Source: Candidatus Woesebacteria bacterium (lineage in GTDB: Bacteria > Patescibacteriota > Microgenomatia > UBA1406 > GWC2-37-13). From it: DNA of 64,000 nt. The stretch's first letter is position 1. Each line of letters opens with the position of its first letter. The stretch is taken from assembly GCA_020429045.1 (NCBI GenBank), contig JAGQLS010000001.1, positions 1-64,000 of the forward strand, given 5' to 3'. The position numbers were made by a program, and so were the translations under genes. Shown piece after piece: positions 7,379 to 17,982 of the stretch. The notes beneath the pieces were generated by a model, which saw only the letters and a program-made list of their open reading frames with translations, made no database searches and had not been told where the DNA came from.

Positions 7379-9031
7379 TCACCCTTTGCTGCAGGCTTCA
7401 ATAAATCCTAAAAATAGTGGGTGCGGGGAAAGAGGACGACTTTTGTACTCTGGATGTCCTTGTGTGCCCATATAAAACGGGTGGGTAGACTTGGGTAACT
7501 CGACGATTTCAACAAGACCTTCGACTACCGAACGAGCGCTTACAATCATTCCGTGTTTCTCGTACTCATGTAAATATTCATTATTGAATTCATACCTATG
7601 TCTATGGCGCTCAGAAGTGAGTCCTTGTGCGTCTAAAAGACCTCCATATCGCTTATACAACGCATAGGCTTGCGTGTTTTTTTTGACCATTGCCTCCCAT
7701 GAACCAAGACGCATCGTACCACCATAGGCTCTTCGCTCCATTAGTTCTTTTTGAGAAGGAATAAGGTGAATGACAGGATGCTTTGATTTATTGTCGTTTT
7801 CTGTTGTATTTGCGTCCTTCCATCCGATGACCGTTCGTGCAAATGCAATTGCTGCAAGCTGCATACCATAGCAAAGACCAAGATAGGGAATTTCCTGCTC
7901 CCTCGCGTAGTTTGCCGCTGCAATCATACCTTCGGCACCTCGGTGACCCCACCCAATGGGCACAATGATTCCATCAGGTGCGCCGATGATGCCTACACCT
8001 TTCTTCTCAACCTTCTCTGCGTCGATCCACTTCGTTTCCACGTTGACATTTTGATACCACGAGGCATGCTCTATGGCATCAAATAGTGCCGCATACGAAT
8101 CCTTAAGCTGATAATCGCCGGTTCCGAAATATTTCCCTACAATTGCTATTGTTATTTTTTTTGAACGTTTTGTATTAATTTTTTGAACAAGTTGCTTCCA
8201 CTCCTTCAAATCAGGCTCTTTGACGGGCAATTGCAGTTTTTCGAGTATTCGTTTGTGTAAATTTTGCTTGTGCAAGATGAGAGGAATTTCATAAATATTA
8301 TTGAGATCCGGATTGGAAATGATATCTTCCGGGTGCACGTTGCAAAACAAGGCAAAGCGATCTTTTCTTCGTTGGTCAAGCTCCCGCTCTGAGCGCGCAA
8401 CGATAAAATCGGGTTGGATACCCATAGAATTAAGCGTACGCACCGAAAGCTGGGTTGGCTTGGTTTTGGGCTCGCCCAGATGAGGAGGAGTTGGCACGTA
8501 GCTAACATGCACATGTACGACATCGCCAGGGTTTTGAAGTGTCAAGATCCGCGACGCTTCGTAGTAAAAAACGTTTTGATACTCCCCTGCTGTGCCGCCA
8601 AGCTCAATGACCACGATATTTGCTTTCTTTTCGTGAGCTAATATTTGAATTCTCCTCACAATTTCGTTTGTTATGTGTGGTATGGCTTCGACGTCTTCTC
8701 CTTGGTATTCGAATCTGCGCTCTTTGTCGATCACGTATTTATAAATTTTGCCGATGGTGACAAAATTGAGCGCACCCATATCTTGGTTTAGAAATTTTTC
8801 GTATGTGCCGATGTCCATGTCTGCTTCTGTGCCGTCTTCGCATAAAAATGGATCTCCGTGTTCGATTGGGTTTATAGTGCCGGCATCTATGTTGAGGTAG
8901 TTTTCAAATTTGAGTGGTGTGACGTTGTAGCCTGCTTGTTTGAGAAGAAGAGAGATGGAAGCGCTGGTTGCGCCCTTTCCGATACCAGAAATGACGCCTC
9001 CGGAAACAAAGATATATTTCAATCGTTGCAT
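7379..9031 (-). CDS. pyrG: CTP synthase
   Basis: Makes CTP from UTP, ATP and glutamine. The 550-aa protein has the N-terminal synthetase domain (P-loop-like SGGVISGIGKG at 10-20, then NYLNIDAGTINPIEHGDPF) and a C-terminal class I glutamine amidotransferase domain with catalytic Cys387 (LGLCYGM) and a GHPE motif near the end. The glycine-rich loop usually written PGGFG reads PIGWG here, while the following RGAEG is kept. pyrD lies upstream on the same strand, separated by a GNAT module. Confidence 0.97.
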   Translation of the reverse strand: MQRLKYIFVSGGVISGIGKGATSASISLLLKQAGYNVTPLKFENYLNIDAGTINPIEHGDPFLCEDGTEADMDIGTYEKFLNQDMGALNFVTIGKIYKYVIDKERRFEYQGEDVEAIPHITNEIVRRIQILAHEKKANIVVIELGGTAGEYQNVFYYEASRILTLQNPGDVVHVHVSYVPTPPHLGEPKTKPTQLSVRTLNSMGIQPDFIVARSERELDQRRKDRFALFCNVHPEDIISNPDLNNIYEIPLILHKQNLHKRILEKLQLPVKEPDLKEWKQLVQKINTKRSKKITIAIVGKYFGTGDYQLKDSYAALFDAIEHASWYQNVNVETKWIDAEKVEKKGVGIIGAPDGIIVPIGWGHRGAEGMIAAANYAREQEIPYLGLCYGMQLAAIAFARTVIGWKDANTTENDNKSKHPVIHLIPSQKELMERRAYGGTMRLGSWEAMVKKNTQAYALYKRYGGLLDAQGLTSERHRHRYEFNNEYLHEYEKHGMIVSARSVVEGLVEIVELPKSTHPFYMGTQGHPEYKSRPLSPHPLFLGFIEACSKG

Positions 9032-9073
9032 AATGTATTATGCACGAACTTCTTTCTTTTCGCAAGGAGAAAT

Positions 9074-9625
9074 TCATACAGAATCTTCAAACAAACTTGG
9101 ATGATTTTTTCTCAACGTTTTGGTGTACAAAATCATTGGAGAAAATTTCTTCTCATCCCGCTTATTCAAATAAGTAAAACCGTATTTTTCATAAAACGTA
9201 GTTGCATCATTTTTAGCATCAACGGTCAAACCTATAGCGCCTATTTTTTTAGAAATTTCGATAAAAATTGAGATAGCTTTTTTGAGCGTCGTTACTCCAT
9301 AATCTTTTTTTCGAAATCGCCTATCGACAACAAGTCTACCTATTTTAATAGTAGGAAGTTCGTTAAATGAAGGGTAACTATCCGCAGGTTCGTTAAGATC
9401 CTTTAATCGTAAAACAGAAGTTGAAAGACAAAGTAATGATATAAATGTCTCATTACCATCGATACCAATGTAATGCCTAGATAGATTCCTTTCCTCGTTT
9501 TGACTCATATTTTTTTTCACATATAAGTCAAGTGCATTGACTCCTGCCTGGAAATCATTATGACGAACAATATCTTTTTTATAATGAAAGAAGTTAAGAT
9601 TGTTGCTCACAGCTAATTTCGTCAA
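9074..9625 (-). CDS. TacT-like GNAT acetyltransferase, putative toxin
   Basis: This 183-aa protein follows the TacT/AtaT layout: an F-x-AGVNALDLYVKK stretch early (the FxCGxxxLDxyL motif), then SRHYIGID, PTIKIGRLVVDRRF, KIGAIGLTVDAKNDATTFYEKYGF. Such GNATs acetylate the amino acid on charged tRNA and arrest translation. The acetyl-CoA pyrophosphate loop is unusual: RFRKKDYG stands where relatives have two more glycines (RYQGQGLG-like), so activity may be weak or lost; the Tyr of FYEKYGF is kept. The start overlaps the upstream 60-aa frame by 32 bp, as in toxin-antitoxin pairs. Confidence 0.7.
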   Translation of the reverse strand: MTKLAVSNNLNFFHYKKDIVRHNDFQAGVNALDLYVKKNMSQNEERNLSRHYIGIDGNETFISLLCLSTSVLRLKDLNEPADSYPSFNELPTIKIGRLVVDRRFRKKDYGVTTLKKAISIFIEISKKIGAIGLTVDAKNDATTFYEKYGFTYLNKRDEKKFSPMILYTKTLRKNHPSLFEDSV

Positions 9626-9776
9626 GAATTCTATTAAGACTAACTGTACCTTTTGGTGGATTGTTTAACTTTTTGTACACTTGTTGCATTGATTTCTTAT
9701 CTATTCTTGTAGATAGATTATTTGTCTGAGCAGTGTATGAGTAAAATTTATTTTTTTGATTAAAGTTGGTTTTCAT
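9594..9776 (-). CDS. 60-aa protein upstream of the GNAT, putative antitoxin
   Basis: A small, lysine- and asparagine-rich protein (MKTNFNQKNKFYSYTAQTN at the start) ending with VSLNRILDEISCEQQS. It overlaps the GNAT start by 32 bp and is its only partner. Known TacT antitoxins are ribbon-helix-helix DUF1778 proteins of about 90 aa; I do not recognise that fold here. The antitoxin role is inferred only from position and size. An AT-rich palindromic stretch lies just upstream of the ATG (around 9778-9800). Confidence 0.5.
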   Translation of the reverse strand: MKTNFNQKNKFYSYTAQTNNLSTRIDKKSMQQVYKKLNNPPKGTVSLNRILDEISCEQQS

Positions 9777-9887
9777 AGTTATATCATAACATAATATACA
9801 TCATATTTTCAAAAAAAATGAATAAGAAGTATGTAGGGTTAATCCATGACTTTAGTTACCACAAGATCCTCAATGACTATGTAGATA

Positions 9888-10958
9888 TTATTGATCTTTC
9901 CAGATTTCTTGAGCTAAGTATGGGTGCCACATGGCACCGGTTGCGCTCATAACAACATCGGCACCGCGCTTTTTGTACTCATTGTAATCTTCTACAGTCG
10001 TTACGCCACCAACACCGACAATAGTAAATTCATAATTATTTTCTGTTCTAAGCTGTTGGAGACGTGAAACCATATCGAGACCTCCCCATTTTATGGGAGC
10101 ACCACAAACGCCAGATTTCAAACGCTTTTCTCCAGGTAAAGCTTGCGATCCGTCTTTATTGCGAACTGCCGAAGCAATGGTGTTTATCGTTGCAAATCCA
10201 TCTACAATGGGCGAAAGTTGTGAAATAAAATCAACTAATTGGTTTTGATCTTGAAAATAAGCAAGTTTGAGAACGAGCGGAGTGTCGCCAATTTCCTCTT
10301 TGACTTTTTGTGAGATGGTTTTTACAAGTTCTGTATCAAAACAGAGTAAGTTACTTTTGCCTTCGTTTGGACAGCTCAGGTTCATTTCTATTACTTTTGC
10401 ACCTGTTTCCTTCACAAGTCGTGCACCCAAAACATGGTCATCGATAAACGCCTGCTCACCTTCGCCCCTATTTGTACCCTGGAAACTTCCGACAAGGACT
10501 TGTCCTTTGCCAGCCTTTTGTACCGCTTTTTTCATGTCGGGCTGCCACCCGTCGGGGTCGAGCGACCCAACGCCAAACGAATTGGTGATGGCGATTGGTG
10601 AAGTGTACGCGTCTTTGCGATATAAACCTTGCGCTGCTTTTTCTAATGTCAAATCGCCATCTACATCGACAGGCACGATATTTGGCCAAGGATGGGTTTT
10701 ATGCGCTCTGGTGCGAACAGTTTTGTATACGCAAATATCAAACCCTTTGTGAAATGCGGCTGTGGTAAATGATTCGTTGGGGAGGGGGCCGGCAGGGATA
10801 CCGAAGGGAAGGTAAACGGGATTGCCAAAATATTCGTTTTCCGGTTCTCCTTCTTTTGTAAATACTTCTCCGTCTGCAAATGCACCGTAGGGTCCGTGGT
10901 TTAAATTTTCTTCGTAACTTACTTCTGGGTTATAAAAGGGGTCATACAGCTGCTGCAT
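9888..10958 (-). CDS. pyrD: Dihydroorotate dehydrogenase family protein (class 1-like)
   Basis: An FMN TIM-barrel dehydrogenase of 356 aa. The family marks are PVYLPFGIPAGPL near the N-terminus, AITNSFGVGS, EMNLSCPNEG (the Cys of NLSCPN is the class 1 catalytic base, where class 2 has Ser), a lysine in LKLAY, NTI, and the FMN phosphate loop GVGGVTT. The substrate is presumably dihydroorotate, but related enzymes act on dihydropyrimidines. The rest of the de novo pyrimidine pathway is not in the window apart from pyrG. The first ~50 residues (acidic, aromatic) are longer than in class 1A enzymes. Confidence 0.82.
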   Translation of the reverse strand: MQQLYDPFYNPEVSYEENLNHGPYGAFADGEVFTKEGEPENEYFGNPVYLPFGIPAGPLPNESFTTAAFHKGFDICVYKTVRTRAHKTHPWPNIVPVDVDGDLTLEKAAQGLYRKDAYTSPIAITNSFGVGSLDPDGWQPDMKKAVQKAGKGQVLVGSFQGTNRGEGEQAFIDDHVLGARLVKETGAKVIEMNLSCPNEGKSNLLCFDTELVKTISQKVKEEIGDTPLVLKLAYFQDQNQLVDFISQLSPIVDGFATINTIASAVRNKDGSQALPGEKRLKSGVCGAPIKWGGLDMVSRLQQLRTENNYEFTIVGVGGVTTVEDYNEYKKRGADVVMSATGAMWHPYLAQEIWKDQ

Positions 10959-10980
10959 ATATTAAAATGAATAGATAATA

Positions 10981-11242
10981 GTTAGTATAACGAAAAAAGG
11001 CAAAAGTAAAAAGTCAAAAGGCTAGATAATTAGTTGATTAGTTATTTGATGTTAGGAAAAAGTCAGTAAATCATGAAATCAATATATCAAGAAATCATTA
11101 AAGCAAAAAATCAATAAAACAATGAACAATACTTTTCCTTTTCACTCCTTTCGACTCCGCTTAAGGGACCGGTCTAGCTTGAAAATACGGTATCTTCGCC
11201 CACGTTATATCTTCTTGTTACCTGTTACTTGCTAGATGTAAG
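10981..11242. repeat. AT-rich mosaic intergenic repeat, copy B (long form)
   Basis: Fills the 266-bp gap between pyrD and topA. It shares four word blocks in the same order with copy C (13851-14065): aaggctagataattagtt, ttaggaaaaa..tcatgaaatca, gaaaatacggtatcttcg and gttacctgttacttg. The middle (about 11121-11180) is unrelated to copy C. The last residues and stop codon of topA lie inside this repeat. Confidence 0.7.
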
Positions 11243-13303
11243 TTTTCCCTTTATTTCAGCCTCTGATCCTTTGAGAAACCACTGGACATGTTTGCATTCC
11301 GGATAATTTTCACAGCCGAAAAACCGCTTGCCATTTTTACTGTACTTCACAACAAGTCGTGCGCCATCTTTGGGGCATTTGTAAGGACCATTCACAAAAG
11401 TATAATTTGGACGAATATATTTACATTTCGGGTAATTGCTGCAGGCATAAAACTTTCCAAATCTTCCGTATTTTGCAATCAGCGTGCCGCCACATTTTTT
11501 ACACACTTCACCCTCCAAAATATCTTCTTTTACTTCAATATGCGAGTTGTCCTTTTGCTGTTTTTCAAGCTCTTTTACAAATGGTTTATAAAAATTTTGG
11601 AGAAGTTCAAGCAGTTTTTTGTCGCCGTTTGCAATTTCGTCAAGTCCGTCTTCCATTTCGGCGGTAAATTGGAGATTAAAAAGATCGGGAAAACCATTGG
11701 CCAAATAGTCAGAAAGCGAAACACCAAGCGGTGCAGGTTTTAAGTAGCGACTCATGCGTTCGACATAATGTTTGTCAATAATGACAGAAATGATGGAAGC
11801 ATAGGTTGAAGGTCGACCAATACTTTTCTCCTCAAGAGTGCGGATGAGAGAGGCTTCGTTGTATCGAAAAGGTGGCCACGTTTTTTTCTCAACAGGCTCA
11901 AGCGATCGCAGAGTAACGGTTTCTCCTTTTTTAACCATTGGTTCGTGCGTGTGCGATTTTGCATATTCAGGCATGAGCACTTTCATAAAACCGTCAAACA
12001 ATACATGCTGAAATTCCGCTTGAAACGAGCTCTTTTTCTTTCCATTGATGACAACGCGAACATTTCTTACCTTTGCAGGCTGCATTTGTGTCGCCAAAGC
12101 GCGGTTGTAGATCAACTCATACACTTTCCTTTCATTGTCATTAAGTTTTTTCTTTTTTATTTCTTTGAGAGAACGCTCTGCCTTGGTAGGGCGAATCGCT
12201 TCGTGCGCTTCCTGGGCATTTTTAGATTTTGTTTTGTAGCCACGTGGTTTTTCAAGTGCGTATTCTTTCCCATATGTTGCTTCTATGTAATCCTTTGCAC
12301 TGAAAACGAACTTTGAGGAAAGGTTAAACGAATCGGTACGGTGATAGGTAATGAGACCTTTTTCGTACAATGATTGTGCAATCCTCATGGTAAGTTTGGA
12401 AGGAAAACGTAACCTGCGAAATGCATCCTGTTGCAAAAGCGATGTTGTGTATGGAGGTGGTGGAAATCGTTCTGCTTCTTCCTTTGAAACGTCATCTATC
12501 GAATATGAATCATCAGGAAGACTCTTGGTAAGCTCATCCTTTTTCTTTTCATCAATAGTTGTTTTGGTGTATTCGTATTCGCCATCAAAAAGCGGTATTT
12601 TATTTTTTATTTCAACCGATTCGTTATTGATGTGGGTAAGTTGAGCTTTGATCTCTTCGCTATTTTGAAACATGCCGACAATTTGAAAATATGTTTCCTG
12701 AATAAATTTTTCGATTTCCTTTTCGCGCTCAACGATCAAACGAAGCGCAACTGTCTGCACACGACCTGCAGAAAGCCAGTTTTTCCCCATTTTTTTCCAA
12801 AGAAGCGGAGAAACTTCGTATCCCACCACTCGATCAAGAATTCGTCTGGCTTGCTGAGCCTTTACCAAATCGGTTCGAATATCTTCAGGGTGTGCAAGCG
12901 CCTCTTCAAGAGCACGAGGAGTAATTTCATGAAAAATGATGCGTTTAAGTTTATCTTTGTGCTGAATAGTAAACTCCGGCCATTTCTCTTTGACGTGACC
13001 AAGAACATATGCAACATGGTAGGCTATCGCTTCTCCTTCGCGGTCAGGGTCGGTTGCAAGAAAAATATGATCATGCTCCTTAGCAAGTTGCCGCAGTTCC
13101 TTCACCATCTTGTCTTTTTTTGTTTGGATGTCGTAGGTCGGCTTAAAATCGTGCTCAAGATCAATGGAAATATTCTTTCGGGGAAGGTCGCGAAAATGAC
13201 CAACTGTTGCAAATACATAGTATTTGGTATCGAGTTTTTTAATTTTAAGAATGCGGTTGAAGGTGCGTGCTTTGGTCGGTGATTCTACAACAATAAGTGA
13301 CAT
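11225..13303 (-). CDS. topA: DNA topoisomerase I (type IA)
   Basis: Relaxes negative supercoils by transient single-strand cleavage. The 692-aa protein has an N-terminal Toprim domain (MSLIVVESPTKART, then ATDPDREGEAIAYH), the type IA core with the catalytic Tyr in GLITYHRTDS, GRPSTYASII, and two C-terminal four-cysteine zinc ribbons (CKKCGG..CSNYPKC and CPKDG..CENYPEC). One further ribbon found in many homologues is missing. The C-terminal LTSSK and the stop codon are encoded by the intergenic repeat downstream, suggesting that the repeat replaced the original end. Confidence 0.96.
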   Translation of the reverse strand: MSLIVVESPTKARTFNRILKIKKLDTKYYVFATVGHFRDLPRKNISIDLEHDFKPTYDIQTKKDKMVKELRQLAKEHDHIFLATDPDREGEAIAYHVAYVLGHVKEKWPEFTIQHKDKLKRIIFHEITPRALEEALAHPEDIRTDLVKAQQARRILDRVVGYEVSPLLWKKMGKNWLSAGRVQTVALRLIVEREKEIEKFIQETYFQIVGMFQNSEEIKAQLTHINNESVEIKNKIPLFDGEYEYTKTTIDEKKKDELTKSLPDDSYSIDDVSKEEAERFPPPPYTTSLLQQDAFRRLRFPSKLTMRIAQSLYEKGLITYHRTDSFNLSSKFVFSAKDYIEATYGKEYALEKPRGYKTKSKNAQEAHEAIRPTKAERSLKEIKKKKLNDNERKVYELIYNRALATQMQPAKVRNVRVVINGKKKSSFQAEFQHVLFDGFMKVLMPEYAKSHTHEPMVKKGETVTLRSLEPVEKKTWPPFRYNEASLIRTLEEKSIGRPSTYASIISVIIDKHYVERMSRYLKPAPLGVSLSDYLANGFPDLFNLQFTAEMEDGLDEIANGDKKLLELLQNFYKPFVKELEKQQKDNSHIEVKEDILEGEVCKKCGGTLIAKYGRFGKFYACSNYPKCKYIRPNYTFVNGPYKCPKDGARLVVKYSKNGKRFFGCENYPECKHVQWFLKGSEAEIKGKLTSSK

Positions 13304-13419
13304 GCGCTGTTTCTAATTTATAAAAATAATCGCTAATTTATGTACTTTAGATAATATAATTGTTCATAAAAAAATACAAGGCACTATAGCAATTAAAAAA
13401 GTATTATACATGATAGATG

Positions 13420-13842
13420 TTAGGAGGGTGCAGATGAAGGTCTTCTTCGACGATATTTTTGAAGAAGTTTCATATCGATAACCGATCGGTTAAGCAGAGA
13501 GGCTGCTTCGGTACGTTCGTGTTTGTCCTTTGTTTTTTCAAGTATTTGATGAGCGTCTTGGATCGCTTTTTTGGTTATTTCTTCGTCGATTTCATCTTGG
13601 TTATATGCGCGAGAAACCATGATTTGTATATGTCTGCCATCGGTTTCTGCGTATCCGCCGCCGACAGCAAGGTATTCTTCTTGTTTGTCTTTTTTCATCG
13701 TGATGACGCCTTCTTTGAGCAATGATATAAGGTGGGTGTGTCGGGGAAGCACGGTTATTTCTCCATTCACGGTAGGAAGTATGACGGAGTCGATCTCCTT
13801 TTCAATAACGATTTTCCGTGGTGTGATTACTTTGAGAAACAT
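13420..13842 (-). CDS. atpC: ATP synthase F1 epsilon subunit
   Basis: The 140-aa subunit binds gamma at the rotor foot and can inhibit hydrolysis. The N-terminal beta-sandwich reads MFLKVITPRKIVIEKEIDSVILPTVNGEITVLPRHTHLI and includes the family GEITVLPxHxxLI motif. A C-terminal helical hairpin with basic, Ala/Leu-rich sequence follows. It is the last gene of the atp operon, separated from atpD by the 229-bp gap that contains repeat copy C. Confidence 0.93.
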   Translation of the reverse strand: MFLKVITPRKIVIEKEIDSVILPTVNGEITVLPRHTHLISLLKEGVITMKKDKQEEYLAVGGGYAETDGRHIQIMVSRAYNQDEIDEEITKKAIQDAHQILEKTKDKHERTEAASLLNRSVIDMKLLQKYRRRRPSSAPS

Positions 13843-13850
13843 AAAAATTT

Positions 13851-14065
13851 AGTTAAAAAGTCATAAGGCTAGATAGTTAGTTGTTAGGGAAAAAATCATG
13901 AAATCATTAAAGCAAAAAATCATTAAAACACCGTCATTCCCCGCCGATTCGCCCTCCGATTCACCCGCCGATTCGGTGGGCAAGGTGGGCAGGCCTTCGA
14001 AAATATGGTATCTTCGGTTCACATTGCGCGTTTTAGTTGTTACCTGTTACTTGTTGGTTGTAAGC
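13851..14065. repeat. AT-rich mosaic intergenic repeat, copy C (long form with GC-rich core)
   Basis: Occupies the atpD-atpC gap inside the ATP synthase operon. Blocks shared with copy B are at about 13859-13884, 13883-13928, 13999-14016 and 14038-14063. Between them, 13929-13998 is a GC-rich segment with three gccgattc-like units, unlike anything else in the window. Confidence 0.7.
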
Positions 14066-14071
14066 TCTTTA

Positions 14072-15454
<1,383 letters not shown>

Positions 15455-15498
15455 TCAATTAGTAATAAAAATTGCATTATTTTTGCTTCATTCAAGCG

Positions 15499-16368
15499 TT
15501 ATACGCTTTCTACACTTTCTTTTGCTGTCACCATGTCGAGCAATTCATTTGTTATTTTTTCCTGTCTCAATCGGTTAGATAACAGTGTTAACCCATAAAT
15601 AAGATCTGATGCATTTTCTGTAGCGCTTTTCATAGCCATCATGCGTGCCGAATGTTCTACCGCCTCGCTACTTATAAGTGCGCCACGTATCGTTTGCTCA
15701 ACATAACTTTTCAATAATTCTTCGACGATATGTTTCGGATCAGGTTCAATGAGGTATTCTCGACCTACTTCTTCACCTTCATTGCTTGAAAAAACTTCTT
15801 TATACAAATGATCAAATGGTAACAGAGTTTTTTGTACAACATCTGATTTTAATGTTGAGATAAATTGGTGGTATACGATAGAAACCGTTGTGTATGTACC
15901 TGTTTGAAATTGTTCCAGTACATAATCAAAAAGGGCTGATGCTTGCAACACCGGTGACGCGCTAGAAAAATCTGCTTTTATATCTGTATCTTTAAGTGAA
16001 CCCATAAATTGCACTGCCTTATTTCCTACAACAACAAAATCTGTTTTACTCGCATCTATGCGCTTCAAAACATATCGAAATACCGATAAATTGAATGCAC
16101 CAGCAAGGCCCTTGTTTGACGATACAATGATCACGAGATCTCGCTGGGCAGCCGATGTATCGATTTGTAATAGTCCCGACATCTGATTATCAATACTGTG
16201 AGAAAGGCGGGCTATCATGGTGGAAAGTCCGTCGCGATAGGGTCTAGACTCGTATTCGCGCTGTTGTGCTTTTCTCATTTTGACAGCAGATACCATCTGC
16301 ATTGCTTTGGTAATTTTTTTTACGTTTTTGATTGATTTTATTTTTTTTCGTACGGTTCTGAGGTTCAT
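15499..16368 (-). CDS. atpG: ATP synthase F1 gamma subunit
   Basis: The 289-aa central stalk. The N-terminal coiled-coil strand reads RTVRKKIKSIKNVKKITKAMQMVSAVKMRKAQ, a Rossmann-like middle contains SSNKGLAGAFN, and the C-terminal helix includes EHSARMMAMKSATENASDLI and ITNELLDMVTAKES. All are diagnostic. It is preceded by a ~90-bp gap holding repeat copy D. Confidence 0.96.
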   Translation of the reverse strand: MNLRTVRKKIKSIKNVKKITKAMQMVSAVKMRKAQQREYESRPYRDGLSTMIARLSHSIDNQMSGLLQIDTSAAQRDLVIIVSSNKGLAGAFNLSVFRYVLKRIDASKTDFVVVGNKAVQFMGSLKDTDIKADFSSASPVLQASALFDYVLEQFQTGTYTTVSIVYHQFISTLKSDVVQKTLLPFDHLYKEVFSSNEGEEVGREYLIEPDPKHIVEELLKSYVEQTIRGALISSEAVEHSARMMAMKSATENASDLIYGLTLLSNRLRQEKITNELLDMVTAKESVESV

Positions 16369-16370
16369 GA

Positions 16371-16455
16371 TTTAGATATTAGTTATTAGATGTTAGGGAA
16401 AAAATCAAGAAAGCAATAAATCATAAAAATATAAAATCAATATATAAAAAACCCA
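16371..16455. repeat. AT-rich mosaic intergenic repeat, copy D
   Basis: Lies between atpA and atpG, next to the atpG start. It shares attagatgttagggaaaaa and aatcaagaaagcaataaatc words with copies B and C. No hairpin or coding frame is evident. Confidence 0.6.
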
Positions 16456-16461
16456 CAAGTT

Positions 16462-17982
16462 TTACGCTTTCTCTTCTTGCATCAGCTCTGCAACATTTTC
16501 TTTAACAATAGGTTCAAGCTTTTTTTCAAGCGCTTCGCTTACTTTTTTCTCTTTCTCAATTTCTACAAGCAATGCTTTTCCTCTTGTTTGCAAATCCTGC
16601 AAATAGTTTTGTTCAAATAGTGTGATTTTATCTATGGCAAGATCGTCCAAATATCCCTTTGTCGCAGCCCAAATGACTGCAACTTGGGTTGATAATGTAT
16701 ACGGATGATTTTGTTTTTGCTTTAAAATTTGTGTAACTTTTGCACCACGATTTAATAATTTTTTTGTTTCCTCATCAAGGTCAGACTCAAACTGTGAAAA
16801 TGCGCTGAGTTCACGATATTGTGCAAGGTCGAGCTTTAATTTTCCAGCAACCTGCTTCATCGCTTTTGTTTGAGCTGCAGATCCGACACGAGAAACCGAG
16901 CGACCAACATTTATCGCAGGTCGGATGCCGGCATTAAAAAGATCTGCTTCTAGGTAAATTTGGCCGTCTGTTATAGAAATAACATTGGTAGGAATATATG
17001 CTGAGACGTCATTTTCAAGAGTTTCGATAATCGGCAAACTGGTTATCGAACCGCCACCATTTTTGTCGTTAAGCCGTGCCGATCGTTCAAGAAGACGCGA
17101 ATGAAGGTAAAATACGTCTCCAGGGTATGCCTCACGACCTGCAGGACGACGTAACACAAGCGATATCTGACGATACGCCCATGCGTGCTTGGAAAGATCG
17201 TCATAGATAATAAGAACATCTTTCTCTTTATCCATAAAATATTCAGCCATGGCTGTTGCTGAATATGGAGCGATATACTGAAGCGTGACAGGATCAGAAG
17301 CCGAAGCTTTGACGACGATGGTGTAATCAATTGCATTATTTTTCTTGAGTAAATTCACTACAGAAGCAACTTTGGAATTCTTCTGACCAATGGCGCAGTA
17401 AATACAAATAACATCACCTTTGGTTTGATTTAAAATAGCATCAATAGCCAGTGTTGTCTTGCCTGTTCCTCTATCGCCGATGATCAGTTCGCGCTGTCCC
17501 CGACCAATAGGAATGAGGGCATCAATCGCCTTCGTGCCAGTTTGGAGCGGTACAGAGACCGATTGACGTTGTACAATGCCAGGTGCCGAACGCTCGATAA
17601 AATAGTATGTATCTGTTTTTATTGGTTGCAAGCCATCGACTGGTCGAACCAAAGGATCAATTACTCTTCCCAAAAGCTGGTCAGAAACAGGGATCGAAAG
17701 TGTTTTGCCTGTTGGTCGAACGAGTTGACCAGCAGTAATACCTAAATAATTACCAAGCACGATCGCGCCAACCGAATCTTCAAGCATATCGATAACCATC
17801 GCTTGTTCGTTATTCTCAAAAACGATAAGATCGCCATATCCGATTGATTGCAATCCTCTTATTGTTACTATGCCATCTTTTACTTCATCTACAACACCTA
17901 TTGTTTCTGGTGTAACCGGTGTTTTTTTGACAGAGGAAAGTTGTTTTTTAACGTTATCAACATATTGGTTAATTTGTTTCAT
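16462..17982 (-). CDS. atpA: ATP synthase F1 alpha subunit
   Basis: The non-catalytic nucleotide-binding subunit, 506 aa. The N-terminal helix that normally docks on delta is present (MKQINQYVDNVKKQL). The Walker A is GDRGTGKTT, with PYSATAMAEYF, the DVLIIYDDLSKHAWAYRQ region and the VGRSVSRVGSAAQ motif. The start overlaps the end of the short atpH by 14 bp. The retained N-terminal helix is notable because its usual partner, the N-terminal domain of delta, appears to be missing. Confidence 0.97.
   Translation of the reverse strand: MKQINQYVDNVKKQLSSVKKTPVTPETIGVVDEVKDGIVTIRGLQSIGYGDLIVFENNEQAMVIDMLEDSVGAIVLGNYLGITAGQLVRPTGKTLSIPVSDQLLGRVIDPLVRPVDGLQPIKTDTYYFIERSAPGIVQRQSVSVPLQTGTKAIDALIPIGRGQRELIIGDRGTGKTTLAIDAILNQTKGDVICIYCAIGQKNSKVASVVNLLKKNNAIDYTIVVKASASDPVTLQYIAPYSATAMAEYFMDKEKDVLIIYDDLSKHAWAYRQISLVLRRPAGREAYPGDVFYLHSRLLERSARLNDKNGGGSITSLPIIETLENDVSAYIPTNVISITDGQIYLEADLFNAGIRPAINVGRSVSRVGSAAQTKAMKQVAGKLKLDLAQYRELSAFSQFESDLDEETKKLLNRGAKVTQILKQKQNHPYTLSTQVAVIWAATKGYLDDLAIDKITLFEQNYLQDLQTRGKALLVEIEKEKKVSEALEKKLEPIVKENVAELMQEEKA

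Noticed and set aside
12632-13282. A 216-codon plus-strand open frame
   Set aside because: Antisense to the Toprim and core region of topA; composition is Cys/Phe-rich in the way typical of shadow frames.
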